DNA of 27,259 nt from KLAP211 sp964650085 (GCA_964650085.1 CAZYSE010000013.1:1-27259), one strand, 5' to 3'. Counted from the first letter of the stretch, positions 1-7,425 are shown. The notes: generated by a model from the sequence alone, not told the origin. Numbers and translations are program-made.

Positions 1-186
1 ACCTAAGTTCAGTTTAGTTAGATCCGCTCCAAAATCCTGAAGAGATTGTTTTGCTAAGAAATATTCAGATTCTTCTGTGAGATCGTTGATGCTGTTACTT
101 AGGAACTTCGTTACCTGTGCGAGCTTTTTTAACCTAGAAATTGTACTTTCTAAATCTGAAGGTATTTGTGCTGGATTACTGTTCAT
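1..186 (-). CDS. Hypothetical helical protein, 3' end cut by window
   Basis: An open frame of 62 codons starts with ATG at 186 and runs off the window at base 1 without a stop. The visible part is polar and predicted helical (it begins MNSNPAQIPSDLESTISRL), with no signal peptide or recognisable motif. It is divergent from the SecD-like gene starting at 246, so the 59 bases between them must hold both promoters. I do not recognise the family. Real coding is likely because the frame is fully open and the composition resembles the other small helical proteins here, but the product is unknown. Confidence 0.6.
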   Translation of the reverse strand, partial: MNSNPAQIPSDLESTISRLKKLAQVTKFLSNSINDLTEESEYFLAKQSLQDFGADLTKLNLG

Positions 187-215
187 AAATGTTTAAAGAA
201 TTTCAACAAATGGTA

Positions 216-221
216 TATAAT
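216..221 (+). promoter_or_regulatory. -10 box (TATAAT) for the SecD-like gene
   Basis: A perfect TATAAT lies 24 nt before the ATG at 246 and downstream of an earlier in-frame ATG at 189. Transcription from this box would begin near 228, excluding the ATG at 189 and supporting 246 as the start. No good -35 is visible. Confidence 0.55.
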
Positions 222-245
222 CACAATTATATTATCAATCTTAAT

Positions 246-1493
246 ATGTTTAGTAAAATAAAAAGAATTAAATTTTCGAATGTTGCATTAGTATTAATAA
301 ATCTACTATTGATCCTTTTTGTTATCCCTTCATTTACTTTAAAACTTGGAGATACTGAAATTAAGTATCCAGAAATAGACGGACATATCTTCTATGAAGG
401 GTCTACTATAGGAAATATTAAAGAGGGTAGAGGTCTTTACCCAACTTACGAAATTGCAACAACTCCAGAATTTGGGGAAGAAGAATTATCTGATGAACAG
501 AAAAATTCGATAATTTCTGACAGTTTAAATAGATTTTCGAAAAGAGCTAAGAGTGCAGGACTTTACGACGTAGAAGTTAAGAGAGTAGATGATTCCATAG
601 TTTTCGAATTCCCTAAGTACTATGGAAACATTGGAGAGATTACAAAGCAACTGGTTGCCGCGGGAAAGATAGATTTTATAACAATAAACGGAGCGCCATT
701 AGAAATTTTCGACTATGATATTGTAGGAAACATTGCTCAAACATATCTCCCAGCTTTAGGAAATCACTTGGTTGTATCTTTTAGACCTGAGAAGATTGCA
801 GAAATTACTGCGGCATTATCTGAATCTGGAAGCACGACTCAAGGTTATTTTTACATGAATCTGGATAATGAAACTTCATTCTTCGTTGCGAAGACACAGT
901 ATACTAGCGATCCTGAAGAAGTTTTAAGATTGATTCCACTTACCCAAACAGAAAATATAAGAACGTCTCTATCGATTGTAAAAAGCTACTTTGAAGAAAA
1001 CTTAGCAAATGAATATACATTTACGGTCGATACAAATGTTAAAGAAGTTCCTACAACTTTCCCACTTAACTCCTTAGTTTCTCAGTTTACTGCTGGAGCT
1101 GTGTTTATGGCGATAGTAGTGGGATTGTTCTATTGGATTAACAGAAAGTTCGTAAATAAAAAACAGTTGGCGATTGTTTCTATGTTTGTGTTGTCGACAT
1201 TAGCATTGCTAAAGATTTCTTCAGCAGTTCTGTCTATAGTTTCGTACGGAGCTATTCTAGTATTCCTTGCAGTCGGAGTGGCAATCCTATTCAGTTACTT
1301 TAGAGGAAACAAATTAACTAGAAACCTGATTAGAAATTTGTTTGTTGTTCTGCTAGTGATTGTATTGTTCTTAAGTCCGATTACAAAGCACTGGGCAATT
1401 TACGACATTGTGGGAGTTTTAAGTGCTGCAATTTGTGGATTGATTGTCACATTGCTTTTGCACCAAACACTAAACGCAGAGAAGAAAAAATAG
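246..1493 (+). CDS. SecD-like membrane protein (divergent Sec translocon accessory subunit)
   Basis: The protein has SecD topology: one N-terminal TM segment (about residues 11-31 from this start), a large extracytoplasmic region of about 240 residues, then about five TM segments to the C-terminus. The extracytoplasmic part reads like the SecD P1 region, with a GRGLYPTYEI stretch where SecD has its LDLRGG-type motif, followed by alternating strand/helix segments. SecD normally works with SecF and SecYEG to pull proteins out of the translocon using the proton gradient. I cannot find the GMxVDAN-type motif typical of the SecD TM domain, and no secF is in the window, so the protein is divergent. 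I chose the ATG at 246 because the upstream ATG at 189 precedes the -10 box and adds a non-conserved tail before the TM helix. It converges on the next gene with a 6-nt gap. The fold assignment is moderately secure; retained function is not. Confidence 0.6.
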   Translation: MFSKIKRIKFSNVALVLINLLLILFVIPSFTLKLGDTEIKYPEIDGHIFYEGSTIGNIKEGRGLYPTYEIATTPEFGEEELSDEQKNSIISDSLNRFSKRAKSAGLYDVEVKRVDDSIVFEFPKYYGNIGEITKQLVAAGKIDFITINGAPLEIFDYDIVGNIAQTYLPALGNHLVVSFRPEKIAEITAALSESGSTTQGYFYMNLDNETSFFVAKTQYTSDPEEVLRLIPLTQTENIRTSLSIVKSYFEENLANEYTFTVDTNVKEVPTTFPLNSLVSQFTAGAVFMAIVVGLFYWINRKFVNKKQLAIVSMFVLSTLALLKISSAVLSIVSYGAILVFLAVGVAILFSYFRGNKLTRNLIRNLFVVLLVIVLFLSPITKHWAIYDIVGVLSAAICGLIVTLLLHQTLNAEKKK

Positions 1494-1499
1494 AGCGAA

Positions 1500-2333
1500 T
1501 TAAGCTTCTCGTTGGGTTTCGGCCCATCGTGCAGACGCTTCAGTAATTCTAGAAGCAAGGTCCAAAAGGTCTGTCGGGAATAAATTTAGGGTTTGATGTT
1601 TTCCTTTGAACTCGATTACAGTTGTATTTATCTGATCGAGGATAGAATGCATTAAAGTTCTGTACTCTTTAGCATTGCCATCGTTGATAGAAATTACTTC
1701 AATTTTCTCGTTAAGTCTAAAAACAATCTCCTTAATCACGTTCGAGAAATACCTTATATCATCTCTAGCCACAGAACCTCGTAGTTTTTCAGGATTCATC
1801 TGCAGTATACCTCGCACAATTGCATTAATTTCTGCGATGCTTGAATTTACTATGTAATTAATTGCAAAAATGCCCTCTAAATTATTTGAAAGTATGTTTT
1901 GAATATACCTAGAAATTGTAGTCTCGGCTAAACGTTTAGTTATGATTGTAGCTTGAGCTTCTGCTGATGGTATAGGCTTGATTTTGTTATGGCTCAACAT
2001 TTCCTCTTCTTCCGCTTGGCGTACACGTAAAGCCAAGATGTATTGATTCAAAACAATTCCAGCATCTTCCATATCTCTTTGGGTGTATCCCGACCTAGGA
2101 AAATCTGTAAACTTTTGTAAGGTATCTATGATTTGTTCGATCCATGCTGTAGCCTCACTCTCGCTTTTATCTGCGATAGTTTCATAACCTTCAATAACCT
2201 TTAGCAAATCACTAAGTGCTTTTCCTGAACCTTTAAAGACAAATGTAAGTTTTCCATCTACATCTTTAAAGTTAGAGGCAATTTTGTTTTCGATCCTACT
2301 TACAATTTCTGCTTTTAAAAAAGCAAGCGGTAT
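1500..2333 (-). CDS. Hypothetical helical protein with no canonical start codon
   Basis: The frame is open from an upstream TAG (2373-2375) down to the TAA at 1500. The first ATG/GTG/TTG in frame is a TTG at 2207, but the 55 codons before it look coding (acidic, then ...LAFLKAEIVSRIENKIA...). A perfect AAGGAGG (2339-2345) sits 5 nt before an in-frame ATA at 2333, the position used here. Alternatives are TTG at 2207 (235 residues), or the ATG at 2338 or 2368 in the neighbouring frame, joined through the T6 run near 2315-2320 by a one-base slip or sequence error. The product is soluble, mostly helical and unrecognised. It lies downstream of the 2391-2768 gene on the same strand, with an 18-nt gap from the upstream stop to the open frame, so the two are probably cotranscribed. 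Confidence 0.55.
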   Translation of the reverse strand: MPLAFLKAEIVSRIENKIASNFKDVDGKLTFVFKGSGKALSDLLKVIEGYETIADKSESEATAWIEQIIDTLQKFTDFPRSGYTQRDMEDAGIVLNQYILALRVRQAEEEEMLSHNKIKPIPSAEAQATIITKRLAETTISRYIQNILSNNLEGIFAINYIVNSSIAEINAIVRGILQMNPEKLRGSVARDDIRYFSNVIKEIVFRLNEKIEVISINDGNAKEYRTLMHSILDQINTTVIEFKGKHQTLNLFPTDLLDLASRITEASARWAETQREA

Positions 2334-2338
2334 ATCAT

Positions 2339-2345
2339 CCTCCTT
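2339..2345 (-). promoter_or_regulatory. Strong Shine-Dalgarno (AAGGAGG) that bears on the start of the 1500-2333 gene
   Basis: A seven-base match to the anti-SD lies 5 nt before an in-frame ATA codon and directly abuts an out-of-frame ATG at 2338. Most genes in this window have no SD, so its presence suggests internal initiation on a two-gene mRNA. Confidence 0.5.
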
Positions 2346-2390
2346 ATCAGGAAGTATATCGTCAACATGTACCTATTCAACAAGTAAGTA

Positions 2391-2768
2391 TTAAGCAAAC
2401 GGATCATTATTGTCAAAGTCTTCATCCAATGCTGCATCAGCTCTGCCAAAGTATTCTTCAAATGCTGTAGTAGTTACTGAAGGTGTAATTACGTCTCTAA
2501 TTTTTCTAATTAAGTAATCTGTAATTTTATGAAAAGTTTGCTGATCCTCATTAATTACTATTTTGGCTCTAAGCTCGGCATGCATTTGCCGAATATGATT
2601 AAGGAAATGTGCTGGTGATTGAATAATAGAGGGGTTATCAGTAATCGCAGTTGTTACTCTAGCAAGCGATTGCAGGTCTGATACACCAATTGCAGGATTG
2701 TTTAAAATAGTGGCAATAACTGAAACAGCTGTTGCATCAAATATTTCACGAGGTTGTTCGTAATTCAT
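2391..2768 (-). CDS. Hypothetical helical protein, 125 aa
   Basis: This is a 125-residue soluble protein starting MNYEQPREIFDATAVSVIA, predicted almost all helical, with a very acidic C-terminal tail (DEDFDNNDPFA). There is no signal peptide, TM segment or family motif I recognise. A TATAAT (2777-2782) ends 8 nt before the ATG, so its mRNA would have almost no leader. The open frame of the next gene on this strand begins 18 nt after its TAA, and that gene has its own Shine-Dalgarno sequence, so the pair likely forms an operon. rarA lies upstream on the same strand, 39 nt away. Confidence 0.65.
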   Translation of the reverse strand: MNYEQPREIFDATAVSVIATILNNPAIGVSDLQSLARVTTAITDNPSIIQSPAHFLNHIRQMHAELRAKIVINEDQQTFHKITDYLIRKIRDVITPSVTTTAFEEYFGRADAALDEDFDNNDPFA

Positions 2769-2776
2769 ACATACCT

Positions 2777-2782
2777 ATTATA
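2777..2782 (-). promoter_or_regulatory. -10 box (TATAAT), near-leaderless start
   Basis: TATAAT on the minus strand ends 8 nt before the ATG at 2768. With a usual -10 to +1 distance, transcription would begin at or within 2 nt of the start codon. Confidence 0.5.
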
Positions 2783-2807
2783 TCAATTTCTGCTCCTGTT
2801 GCCAACT

Positions 2808-3980
2808 CTAGGTAACGTATTTCCTTCCTTTTAATTCGTCCGGAAAATGTTCCTGCTTAAAGTCTGGATCGTCTTTGTGATCATGAAAATACTTGTAACC
2901 TTTCCCATAGCCTTCGTCCTTCATAAAGGCCGTAGGGGCGTTTCTTATATGAAGTGGAACCGGTAACGAGCCAAACTTACTAATATCTTCTTTGGCTAAG
3001 TTGGCTGCCATGTAAGCGGAATTATCTTTAGGAGCTTTAGCTAAATACATTGCTAATTGAGTTAAAGCCGTATCACTCTCTGGCATCCCAATATTTCTAC
3101 AGGTTTCCATAACTGCATTAGCCAAAATTAAAGCATTTATGTCGGCATTACCTATGTCTTCTGAAGCAAATCTAACCATTCTCCTTGCCAGATAAACTGG
3201 GTCCTCGCCAGCTTCCAACATTCTCATCGTCCAGTAAACGGCAGCATCGGGATCAGAGTCACGCATAGATTTATGGATAGCCGAGATAATATTATAGTGA
3301 TCTTCACCACCTCTTTCGTACTGTAGAAAGTTTTCTAGCAGTTCCGATAAATCTTTGACTGTAACCTTCTCAAGACCTAAACCCGAAATATAATCAATAA
3401 TATTTCCAGCAGTTCTTAAGTCACCATCACTAGATTCAGCTATTTTCTCTAACGCTTTTTTATCAAACTTAATCTTCAATTCGGACTTTCCGATAAATTT
3501 TTCTAGAAATTTTATAACGTCTTCTGGTTTATGTTTTCCAAAAGTAAAAACGCGACTTCTAGAAAGTAGAGCAGGTATAAGTGAGAAAGATGGGTTTTCT
3601 GTAGTAGCTCCGATCAGTGTAATTATTCCTTTCTCGACATATGGCAGAAGCGCGTCTTGTTGTGCTTTGTTCCATCTGTGAATTTCGTCTAGAAATAGTA
3701 TTGTATTTTTTCCTTCCTTTTTTAATGAAAGTGCTTTATTTACAATTAAATTCAACTTTGCTTTACCGCTATTTACTGCGGATAGTTTATAAAATTCGGC
3801 GTTGAAATTCTTCGAAATTATATAAGCAAGTGTTGTTTTCCCAGTCCCTGGTGGGCCCCAAAAAATCATCGAAGGCAATCGATTGTTTTCTAATAGCTTC
3901 TTGATTGGATTGATCAGTTTTTCTTGTCCAATGAAGTCATTTAAGTTATCTGGCCTAAATTGCGATGCTAACGGTTCCAT
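2808..3980 (-). CDS. rarA: Replication-associated recombination protein A (RarA/MgsA), AAA+ ATPase
   Basis: The 390-residue protein matches the RarA/MgsA/WRNIP1 family through its full length. Walker A GPPGTGKT is at residues 42-49, Walker B ILFLDE ends at D98-E99, followed by the sensor-1 segment GATTENPSF and the arginine-finger segment LLSRSRVF. The C-terminal half carries the family's tetramerisation region (RGGEDHYN, MRDSDPDAAVYW, ARRMVRFASEDIG) and the typical ending with EHFPDELKGR. RarA acts in the cytoplasm at stalled replication forks, together with SSB and clamp-loader functions; ssb is encoded about 1.2 kb upstream on the same strand. Length is a little short of the usual 420-450 residues but no motif is missing. 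The start at ATG 3980 gives the standard N-terminus (PLASQFRP). A GATAAC -10-like box with a TG extension lies just upstream. Confident call. Confidence 0.95.
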   Translation of the reverse strand: MEPLASQFRPDNLNDFIGQEKLINPIKKLLENNRLPSMIFWGPPGTGKTTLAYIISKNFNAEFYKLSAVNSGKAKLNLIVNKALSLKKEGKNTILFLDEIHRWNKAQQDALLPYVEKGIITLIGATTENPSFSLIPALLSRSRVFTFGKHKPEDVIKFLEKFIGKSELKIKFDKKALEKIAESSDGDLRTAGNIIDYISGLGLEKVTVKDLSELLENFLQYERGGEDHYNIISAIHKSMRDSDPDAAVYWTMRMLEAGEDPVYLARRMVRFASEDIGNADINALILANAVMETCRNIGMPESDTALTQLAMYLAKAPKDNSAYMAANLAKEDISKFGSLPVPLHIRNAPTAFMKDEGYGKGYKYFHDHKDDPDFKQEHFPDELKGRKYVT

Positions 3981-4011
3981 ATTAATGATGTTATCACATT
4001 TTTAAAGGTAT

Positions 4012-4085
4012 AAAGGCCTAAAGCCACAAAGTGGCCACTTCGAGGCTTAAAGACTATACGCTATGCTTTCATCCTTTAGACCTTT
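4012..4085. repeat. Foldback element containing a 26-nt double-hairpin motif
   Basis: Outer arms AAAGGCCTAAAG (4012-4023) and CTTTAGACCTTT (4074-4085) pair with one mismatch. Inside, at 4022-4047, GCCAC-AAA-GTGGC forms one hairpin and GCCAC-TTC-GAGGC an overlapping second one. The same 26-nt motif recurs at 10401-10426 with compensatory changes. It lies between rarA and the divergent gene at 4155. Confidence 0.55.
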
Positions 4086-4103
4086 TAGCCTTTCTTTCAA
4101 TTG

Positions 4104-4133
4104 TTGTCATTCCGCTGCTCTTAGGGCTATAAT
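4104..4133 (+). promoter_or_regulatory. Promoter TTGTCA-18-TATAAT
   Basis: TTGTCA (4104-4109) and TATAAT (4128-4133) are separated by 18 nt. The predicted transcription start near 4140 falls after the ATG at 4137, which argues for translation from the ATG at 4155. Confidence 0.6.
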
Positions 4134-4154
4134 CCCATGATTATTAATACCATA

Positions 4155-5147
4155 ATGGGATTTGAAGATTTAACACCAGAAAAACTACCGGACAATGTTG
4201 AGAATAGACTTGCTAGCTTGCTGCAAATATATCAGACATTAGCCCGTACATACCCACATCTGTTTCCTCGTAACGGAAGAGAAGTGCAGCTGGCAGTAAA
4301 AAACACAAACCTCAGATACGATGGAGATGATTTAGAAACAGTCATTTATAGAGTTGTTGGTCATACATTCAATCTAAGTTCAGATGAAGATGGAATTATG
4401 AGTATACGGGAAGTAGTAAAATTAGCAGAAACTGATGATAGTGAATCTCTTATAGAAGAGGGCGACACTAGATACTTTTCTCCAATGGATGAAGAGATAG
4501 AAGAAACTGTTATTCAGGTAGTTGCTAATCAAAATGGCCATACTATAAGTTGTATAGTAAACGGAATTGTCCAAGCCCCGGAGATCACTCAAGAAAAGGT
4601 AATTTCTGTGATTAAAGTATTACTGACTTATTTACTTGATCGACTTGATGAAATTCACGAGTACGAGCCGAGCAGCTCTCATGAAATTTTGTCTGGAATT
4701 ATTGAAGATATACAAATTTTTTTGAATATTCATGAATCTCGGGACTTTAAAGTCACGCATGTAAAAATTGAAGGTGCCGACATGACAATTGAAGACCAAG
4801 TAGTAAATATCTTTGGAACAAAAGTGTCTAAAACTTTTTTAAGAAATGGTCTTCGTTTTTCAGTGGTTCAAAAATCAGAATTCTGTTTTGCAGAGGGATT
4901 TTACATACTTCCTGAATACTCGATAACTGAGGTAACTCTTCCCGAAGATACGTCTGAGATTAAACCTAATGAGTCATACAACTCTCTTCAAGTTTATTTC
5001 GATGAGGATGATCAACTAAATTGGATGCTGATGCGGGCCGATTATTTACCCGAAGAAGGTGTGCGTTACTTCGAGGAACACAATCCACCATCCTCAAATA
5101 AAGATGTTTTAGAACTGCTTCTCGTCACAGCATATTCGTCTGATTAA
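4155..5147 (+). CDS. Hypothetical acidic protein, 330 aa
   Basis: This is a soluble acidic protein of 330 residues from this start (MGFEDLTPEKLP), with no signal peptide or TM segment. It mixes helical parts (TQEKVISVIKVLLTYLLDRL) with strand-rich parts in the second half (FLRNGLRFSVVQKSEFCFAEG). I find no catalytic motif and do not recognise the family. An ATG six codons earlier at 4137 is the longest possible start, but it lies only 3 nt after the TATAAT and would be upstream of the predicted transcript start, so 4155 is preferred. The gene is monocistronic: it has its own promoter and ends at a perfect hairpin shared with convergent ssb. Confidence 0.65.
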   Translation: MGFEDLTPEKLPDNVENRLASLLQIYQTLARTYPHLFPRNGREVQLAVKNTNLRYDGDDLETVIYRVVGHTFNLSSDEDGIMSIREVVKLAETDDSESLIEEGDTRYFSPMDEEIEETVIQVVANQNGHTISCIVNGIVQAPEITQEKVISVIKVLLTYLLDRLDEIHEYEPSSSHEILSGIIEDIQIFLNIHESRDFKVTHVKIEGADMTIEDQVVNIFGTKVSKTFLRNGLRFSVVQKSEFCFAEGFYILPEYSITEVTLPEDTSEIKPNESYNSLQVYFDEDDQLNWMLMRADYLPEEGVRYFEEHNPPSSNKDVLELLLVTAYSSD

Positions 5148-5151
5148 ATTA

Positions 5152-5174
5152 CCATGTAGCAGTACGCTACATGG
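5152..5174. terminator. Bidirectional hairpin between convergent genes
   Basis: CCATGTAGC and GCTACATGG form a perfect 9-bp stem with loop AGTAC, centred between the end of the 4155-5147 gene and the end of ssb. There is no long U-tract on either side, so termination strength is uncertain; the position is ideal for serving both genes. Confidence 0.6.
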
Positions 5175-5182
5175 CAAGTCAG

Positions 5183-5500
5183 TTATTTGATAACCTTCCA
5201 AGATTCTGAAACTACAGTAATAGAAACTTTTGGCTCATTATCTTTTTTCGAAATAAACGCCTCGGCTTCGGGTCGACCCATAACCATCACTGGATCGCCT
5301 TTTTTAACCTTTTCTACTGCAGAATCTACTGAATTTCCAAAAACTAGAACATCGTAGAACGTTGTTTTCTCTTCCTTTGTCTTTCCATTAAAGTCGTTTA
5401 CTGCTATGCAGAACTTTGCATATTTTTTCTCGTCTTTGGAAGTTAGTTCTTCCGAGTCTCTTGTTGCTCTTCCAAGCAAAACAATTTGATGAATATTCAT
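5183..5500 (-). CDS. ssb: Single-stranded DNA-binding protein (SSB), OB-fold
   Basis: The 105-residue protein from ATG 5500 is a single OB-fold of the SSB family: MNIHQIVLLGRATRDSE opens like typical SSBs (N-x-V-x-L-x-G-x-x-x-x-D/P-E), followed by AKFCIAVND, TTFYDVLVFGN and VKKGDPVMVMGR in the usual order. It coats single-stranded DNA during replication and repair. The normal flexible tail and acidic C-terminal tip (DDDIPF type) are absent, since the protein ends at SESWKVIK. It may therefore be a secondary or minimal SSB whose partner recruitment differs. The frame stays open for 32 codons upstream, but those residues are unlike SSB, so the inner ATG is used. The bases before it are almost pure A/T. 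Confidence 0.9.
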   Translation of the reverse strand: MNIHQIVLLGRATRDSEELTSKDEKKYAKFCIAVNDFNGKTKEEKTTFYDVLVFGNSVDSAVEKVKKGDPVMVMGRPEAEAFISKKDNEPKVSITVVSESWKVIK

Positions 5501-5875
5501 AAATATAAATAATAATAAATAAATTGAGTTGTTTATATCAATCTCGCAGAAACTACGCATTGTGCTGCAATACAAAAATACGAAAATCTGAAGCAAGAAA
5601 TCTGAAGATCGAAAACGGAATGAGCAAAAAACGAATATTATGAAACTTGAACTACAAAAAACGTCATTCCTGCGTATGCAGGAACCTTGTGGCTGAATAA
5701 CTTCATGAGCTAGTAACTAAGGTGTGATACAACTAAACTCGAACTAATATTATGCAATAACACCTTCGATCTTCGATTTTCTTTTTTCGAATTTTCTCGT
5801 CAGGGACGAGTTACGAGTCTTTCCTTTTATTCTCACTTTTCATATACTTACATTATTAATTCTTAATAACTTTTT
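5501..5875. other. Intergenic region with short foldbacks and direct repeats, no gene
   Basis: I see no convincing gene in these 375 bases. Structures present: TTCCTGC-GTAT-GCAGGAA near 5664-5681; an inverted pair AAGGTGT (5719-5725)/ACACCTT (5760-5766); CTCGTC-AGG-GACGAG at 5796-5810; and GAAGCAAGAA plus GAAGATCGAAAA at 5590-5615. A related segment sits on the opposite strand near 5765-5781 and another at 26470-26488. Promoters for ssb and for the 5876 gene must lie at its two ends; TATACT at 5843-5848 is a possible -10 for the latter. Confidence 0.5.
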
Positions 5876-6184
5876 ATGGATATTCTTCAAAAGCGAACTG
5901 TAATATTGCTTGTTGGCTTAACAGTTTTGGTTGCTGTAACCTTAGTCACAATTTTACTAATCAACAATCAAAATGTTGCAACTCAAAATGAAAATAGTGC
6001 TGCAGAAACTTTCTGCGTTGAAAATGAAGGAACTTGGATAGAGTCTGCAAGCGAGTGCGAGGGAATTTCAGAAATGCAATGTACCGATCAAGGTGGTACG
6101 TTCAACGAATGCGCGTCTGCATGTAGAAATAATCCTGAAGCAGAACTTTGTACACTTCAGTGTGTTTTAGTTTGCGAATTCTAA
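5876..6184 (+). CDS. Membrane-anchored Cys-rich peptide, 102 aa
   Basis: An N-terminal TM anchor (about residues 9-29, IILLVGL-type hydrophobic run after a Lys/Arg) is followed by a short linker and an exported domain of about 60 residues with eight cysteines. The cysteines come in CxxxC-like and close pairs (ECASAC, LCTLQC, LVCEF at the end), and two GT-W/F segments (GTW, GGTF) look like an internal duplication. This spacing suggests a disulphide-knotted extracytoplasmic domain. The gene lies 95 nt before the DsbA-like oxidoreductase on the same strand, so it may be a substrate or partner of that enzyme. I do not recognise the family. The single hydrophobic stretch is not cut at an obvious signal peptidase site, so an anchored form is more likely than a secreted one. 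Confidence 0.7.
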   Translation: MDILQKRTVILLVGLTVLVAVTLVTILLINNQNVATQNENSAAETFCVENEGTWIESASECEGISEMQCTDQGGTFNECASACRNNPEAELCTLQCVLVCEF

Positions 6185-6244
6185 AGGAATAATATTTTCT
6201 TCACAAATTTCGTAATAAACTTTTTTGTACGGACGTATTGCATG

Positions 6245-6250
6245 TATAAT
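6245..6250 (+). promoter_or_regulatory. -10 box (TATAAT) for the DsbA-like gene
   Basis: TATAAT preceded directly by TG lies 29 nt before the ATG at 6280. A T-rich stretch ending TTTTTTGTAC at 6221-6230 is in the -35 area. This indicates transcription independent of the Cys-rich gene upstream. Confidence 0.5.
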
Positions 6251-6279
6251 GTTTTAATTTAAATTTTTATTTCAATTAA

Positions 6280-7098
6280 ATGGAAAAATCAGAAGTAATG
6301 ACAATAAACTTGGAGTCACTCTTCATGCCCTTGGCAATAATTTTATCTGCAGTAGTAGTTTCTACTGGAATGTATTTTGGATTAAGCAACATTGGTAACA
6401 ATCTAAAAGGAGGTGTAACAACAGGTACGACTACAACAACAGGAGCCGTGGCTGCTGGTGCAGTGACTGTAACTAGAGATCAAATAAACGCTTTGTATAA
6501 CAATGCGGAAGGAATTAAATTTGGAGACTCTAGCAAAGCGGTAACATTTGCAGAATTTTCTGACCCAAGTTGTCCTTACTGTCACATTGCTGGTGGTAAA
6601 AATCCAGAACTAAACATTTCTGCTGGAGAACAATTTACATTGGTAGCGGATGGAGGAACTTATGTAGCTCCTGTTACAGAGTTTAAAAGATTAGTAGATG
6701 AAGGAAAAGCAAGTTACATGTGGTTCTATACAAATGGACATGGAAACGGAGAAGTTGCAGCAAAAGCACTTTACTGCGCGAATGATGTTGGACAGTTCTG
6801 GTTAGCTCACGAAGCATTCTATTCATCAGTAGGATACGATGTAATTAACGAAGAAGTAAAAAACGATAATGGAAACATTGATAAACTATTAGCAATAATG
6901 CCTGATAGTGCAGACAAATCTTACATTAAGTCTTGTATTGAGCAAGGTAAATACGATTCAGTTATTGCAAACGATGCTGCAGTAGGTGCTTCTTTAGGAG
7001 TTTCTGGAACACCTGGATTCTTTGTAAATGAAGTGAACTTTGCTGGAGCATATAGCTTTACTGATATGCAGGCTACAGTAGACGGATTCTTACAGTAA
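6280..7098 (+). CDS. Membrane-anchored DsbA-like thiol oxidoreductase
   Basis: The 272-residue protein has an N-terminal TM anchor (about residues 14-36), a Thr/Gly/Ala-rich linker (about 43-65) and a thioredoxin-fold domain with an inserted helical region. The active site SCPYCH places the catalytic cysteines at 98 and 101, and the cis-proline loop GTP is at 243-245 followed by GFFVNE, both as in DsbA/DsbG/BdbD proteins. It would introduce or isomerise disulphides in exported proteins outside the membrane. Plausible substrates in the window are the eight-Cys peptide just upstream, the sortase-like protein at 15506 and the secreted protein at 14200. No DsbB or VKOR-type reoxidant is in the window. 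It has its own promoter, and a rho-independent terminator follows. Confidence 0.9.
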   Translation: MEKSEVMTINLESLFMPLAIILSAVVVSTGMYFGLSNIGNNLKGGVTTGTTTTTGAVAAGAVTVTRDQINALYNNAEGIKFGDSSKAVTFAEFSDPSCPYCHIAGGKNPELNISAGEQFTLVADGGTYVAPVTEFKRLVDEGKASYMWFYTNGHGNGEVAAKALYCANDVGQFWLAHEAFYSSVGYDVINEEVKNDNGNIDKLLAIMPDSADKSYIKSCIEQGKYDSVIANDAAVGASLGVSGTPGFFVNEVNFAGAYSFTDMQATVDGFLQ

Positions 7099-7114
7099 AA
7101 TAATCGATCTAATC

Positions 7115-7153
7115 CAGCCCTACTAAGCTTATGCATAGTGGGGCTGTCTTTTT
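7115..7153 (+). terminator. Rho-independent terminator of the DsbA-like gene
   Basis: CAGCCCTACTA (7115-7125) pairs with TAGTGGGGCTG (7136-7146) over 11 bp with one G-U, followed at once by TCTTTTT. This is the cleanest intrinsic terminator in the window. Confidence 0.85.
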
Positions 7154-7187
7154 AAATAAAATACTAGGTATTTGATAGATAATTGAA

Positions 7188-7193
7188 TATAAT
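7188..7193 (+). promoter_or_regulatory. -10 box (TATAAT), leaderless start
   Basis: TATAAT ends exactly 6 nt before the ATG at 7200, so the expected transcription start coincides with the A of the start codon. Confidence 0.55.
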
Positions 7194-7199
7194 ATACTA

Positions 7200-7373
7200 A
7201 TGAACTCAACTAAGAAAAACGGCTTAATAACTTTTGGAATTATTGTAATGGTATTGAATGTTGCGTTGCTTCTATTCTTTGCTATAAAGTATCAAGAAAT
7301 ACAATCCCGATTACCAGATACAACTTTAAGTCCAACGCTTCCAACTTCTGGTCCTGTTAGTGGGGCAGTTTAA
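7200..7373 (+). CDS. Small single-TM protein, 57 aa
   Basis: A short frame from ATG 7200 to TAA 7373 encodes a Lys-led TM helix (after MNSTKKNG, about residues 9-29) and a Thr/Ser/Pro/Gly-rich exported tail (SPTLPTSGPVSGAV). I do not recognise it. It is supported by its own TATAAT placed 6 nt before the ATG and by its position just after the DsbA-like terminator. The architecture, anchor plus low-complexity tail, resembles the first 65 residues of the DsbA-like protein upstream. It could be a small envelope protein. Translation is likely but not certain given its size. Confidence 0.5.
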   Translation: MNSTKKNGLITFGIIVMVLNVALLLFFAIKYQEIQSRLPDTTLSPTLPTSGPVSGAV

Positions 7374-7392
7374 TATCCTATAAAGGATTCTT

Positions 7393-7405
7393 TAGCTTAC
7401 AGCTA
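7393..7405. repeat. 13-bp palindrome TAGCTTACAGCTA, copy 1
   Basis: A near-perfect palindrome whose twin TAGCTGACAGCTA is at 7829-7841, 12 of 13 bases identical. The two copies bracket the minus-strand gene 7426-7728. They may be operator half-sites, or hairpins ending the flanking transcripts. Confidence 0.35.
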
Positions 7406-7425
7406 AGCCAAATTGCATGAATTTC

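Noticed and set aside
4137..4154. Start at ATG 4137 for the acidic 330-residue protein
   Set aside because: It is only 3 nt after the TATAAT, before the predicted transcription start; ATG 4155 fits better.
5501..5596. N-terminal extension of SSB
   Set aside because: The extra residues are unlike any SSB N-terminus and run through A/T-rich promoter-like DNA; the inner ATG gives the standard OB-fold start.
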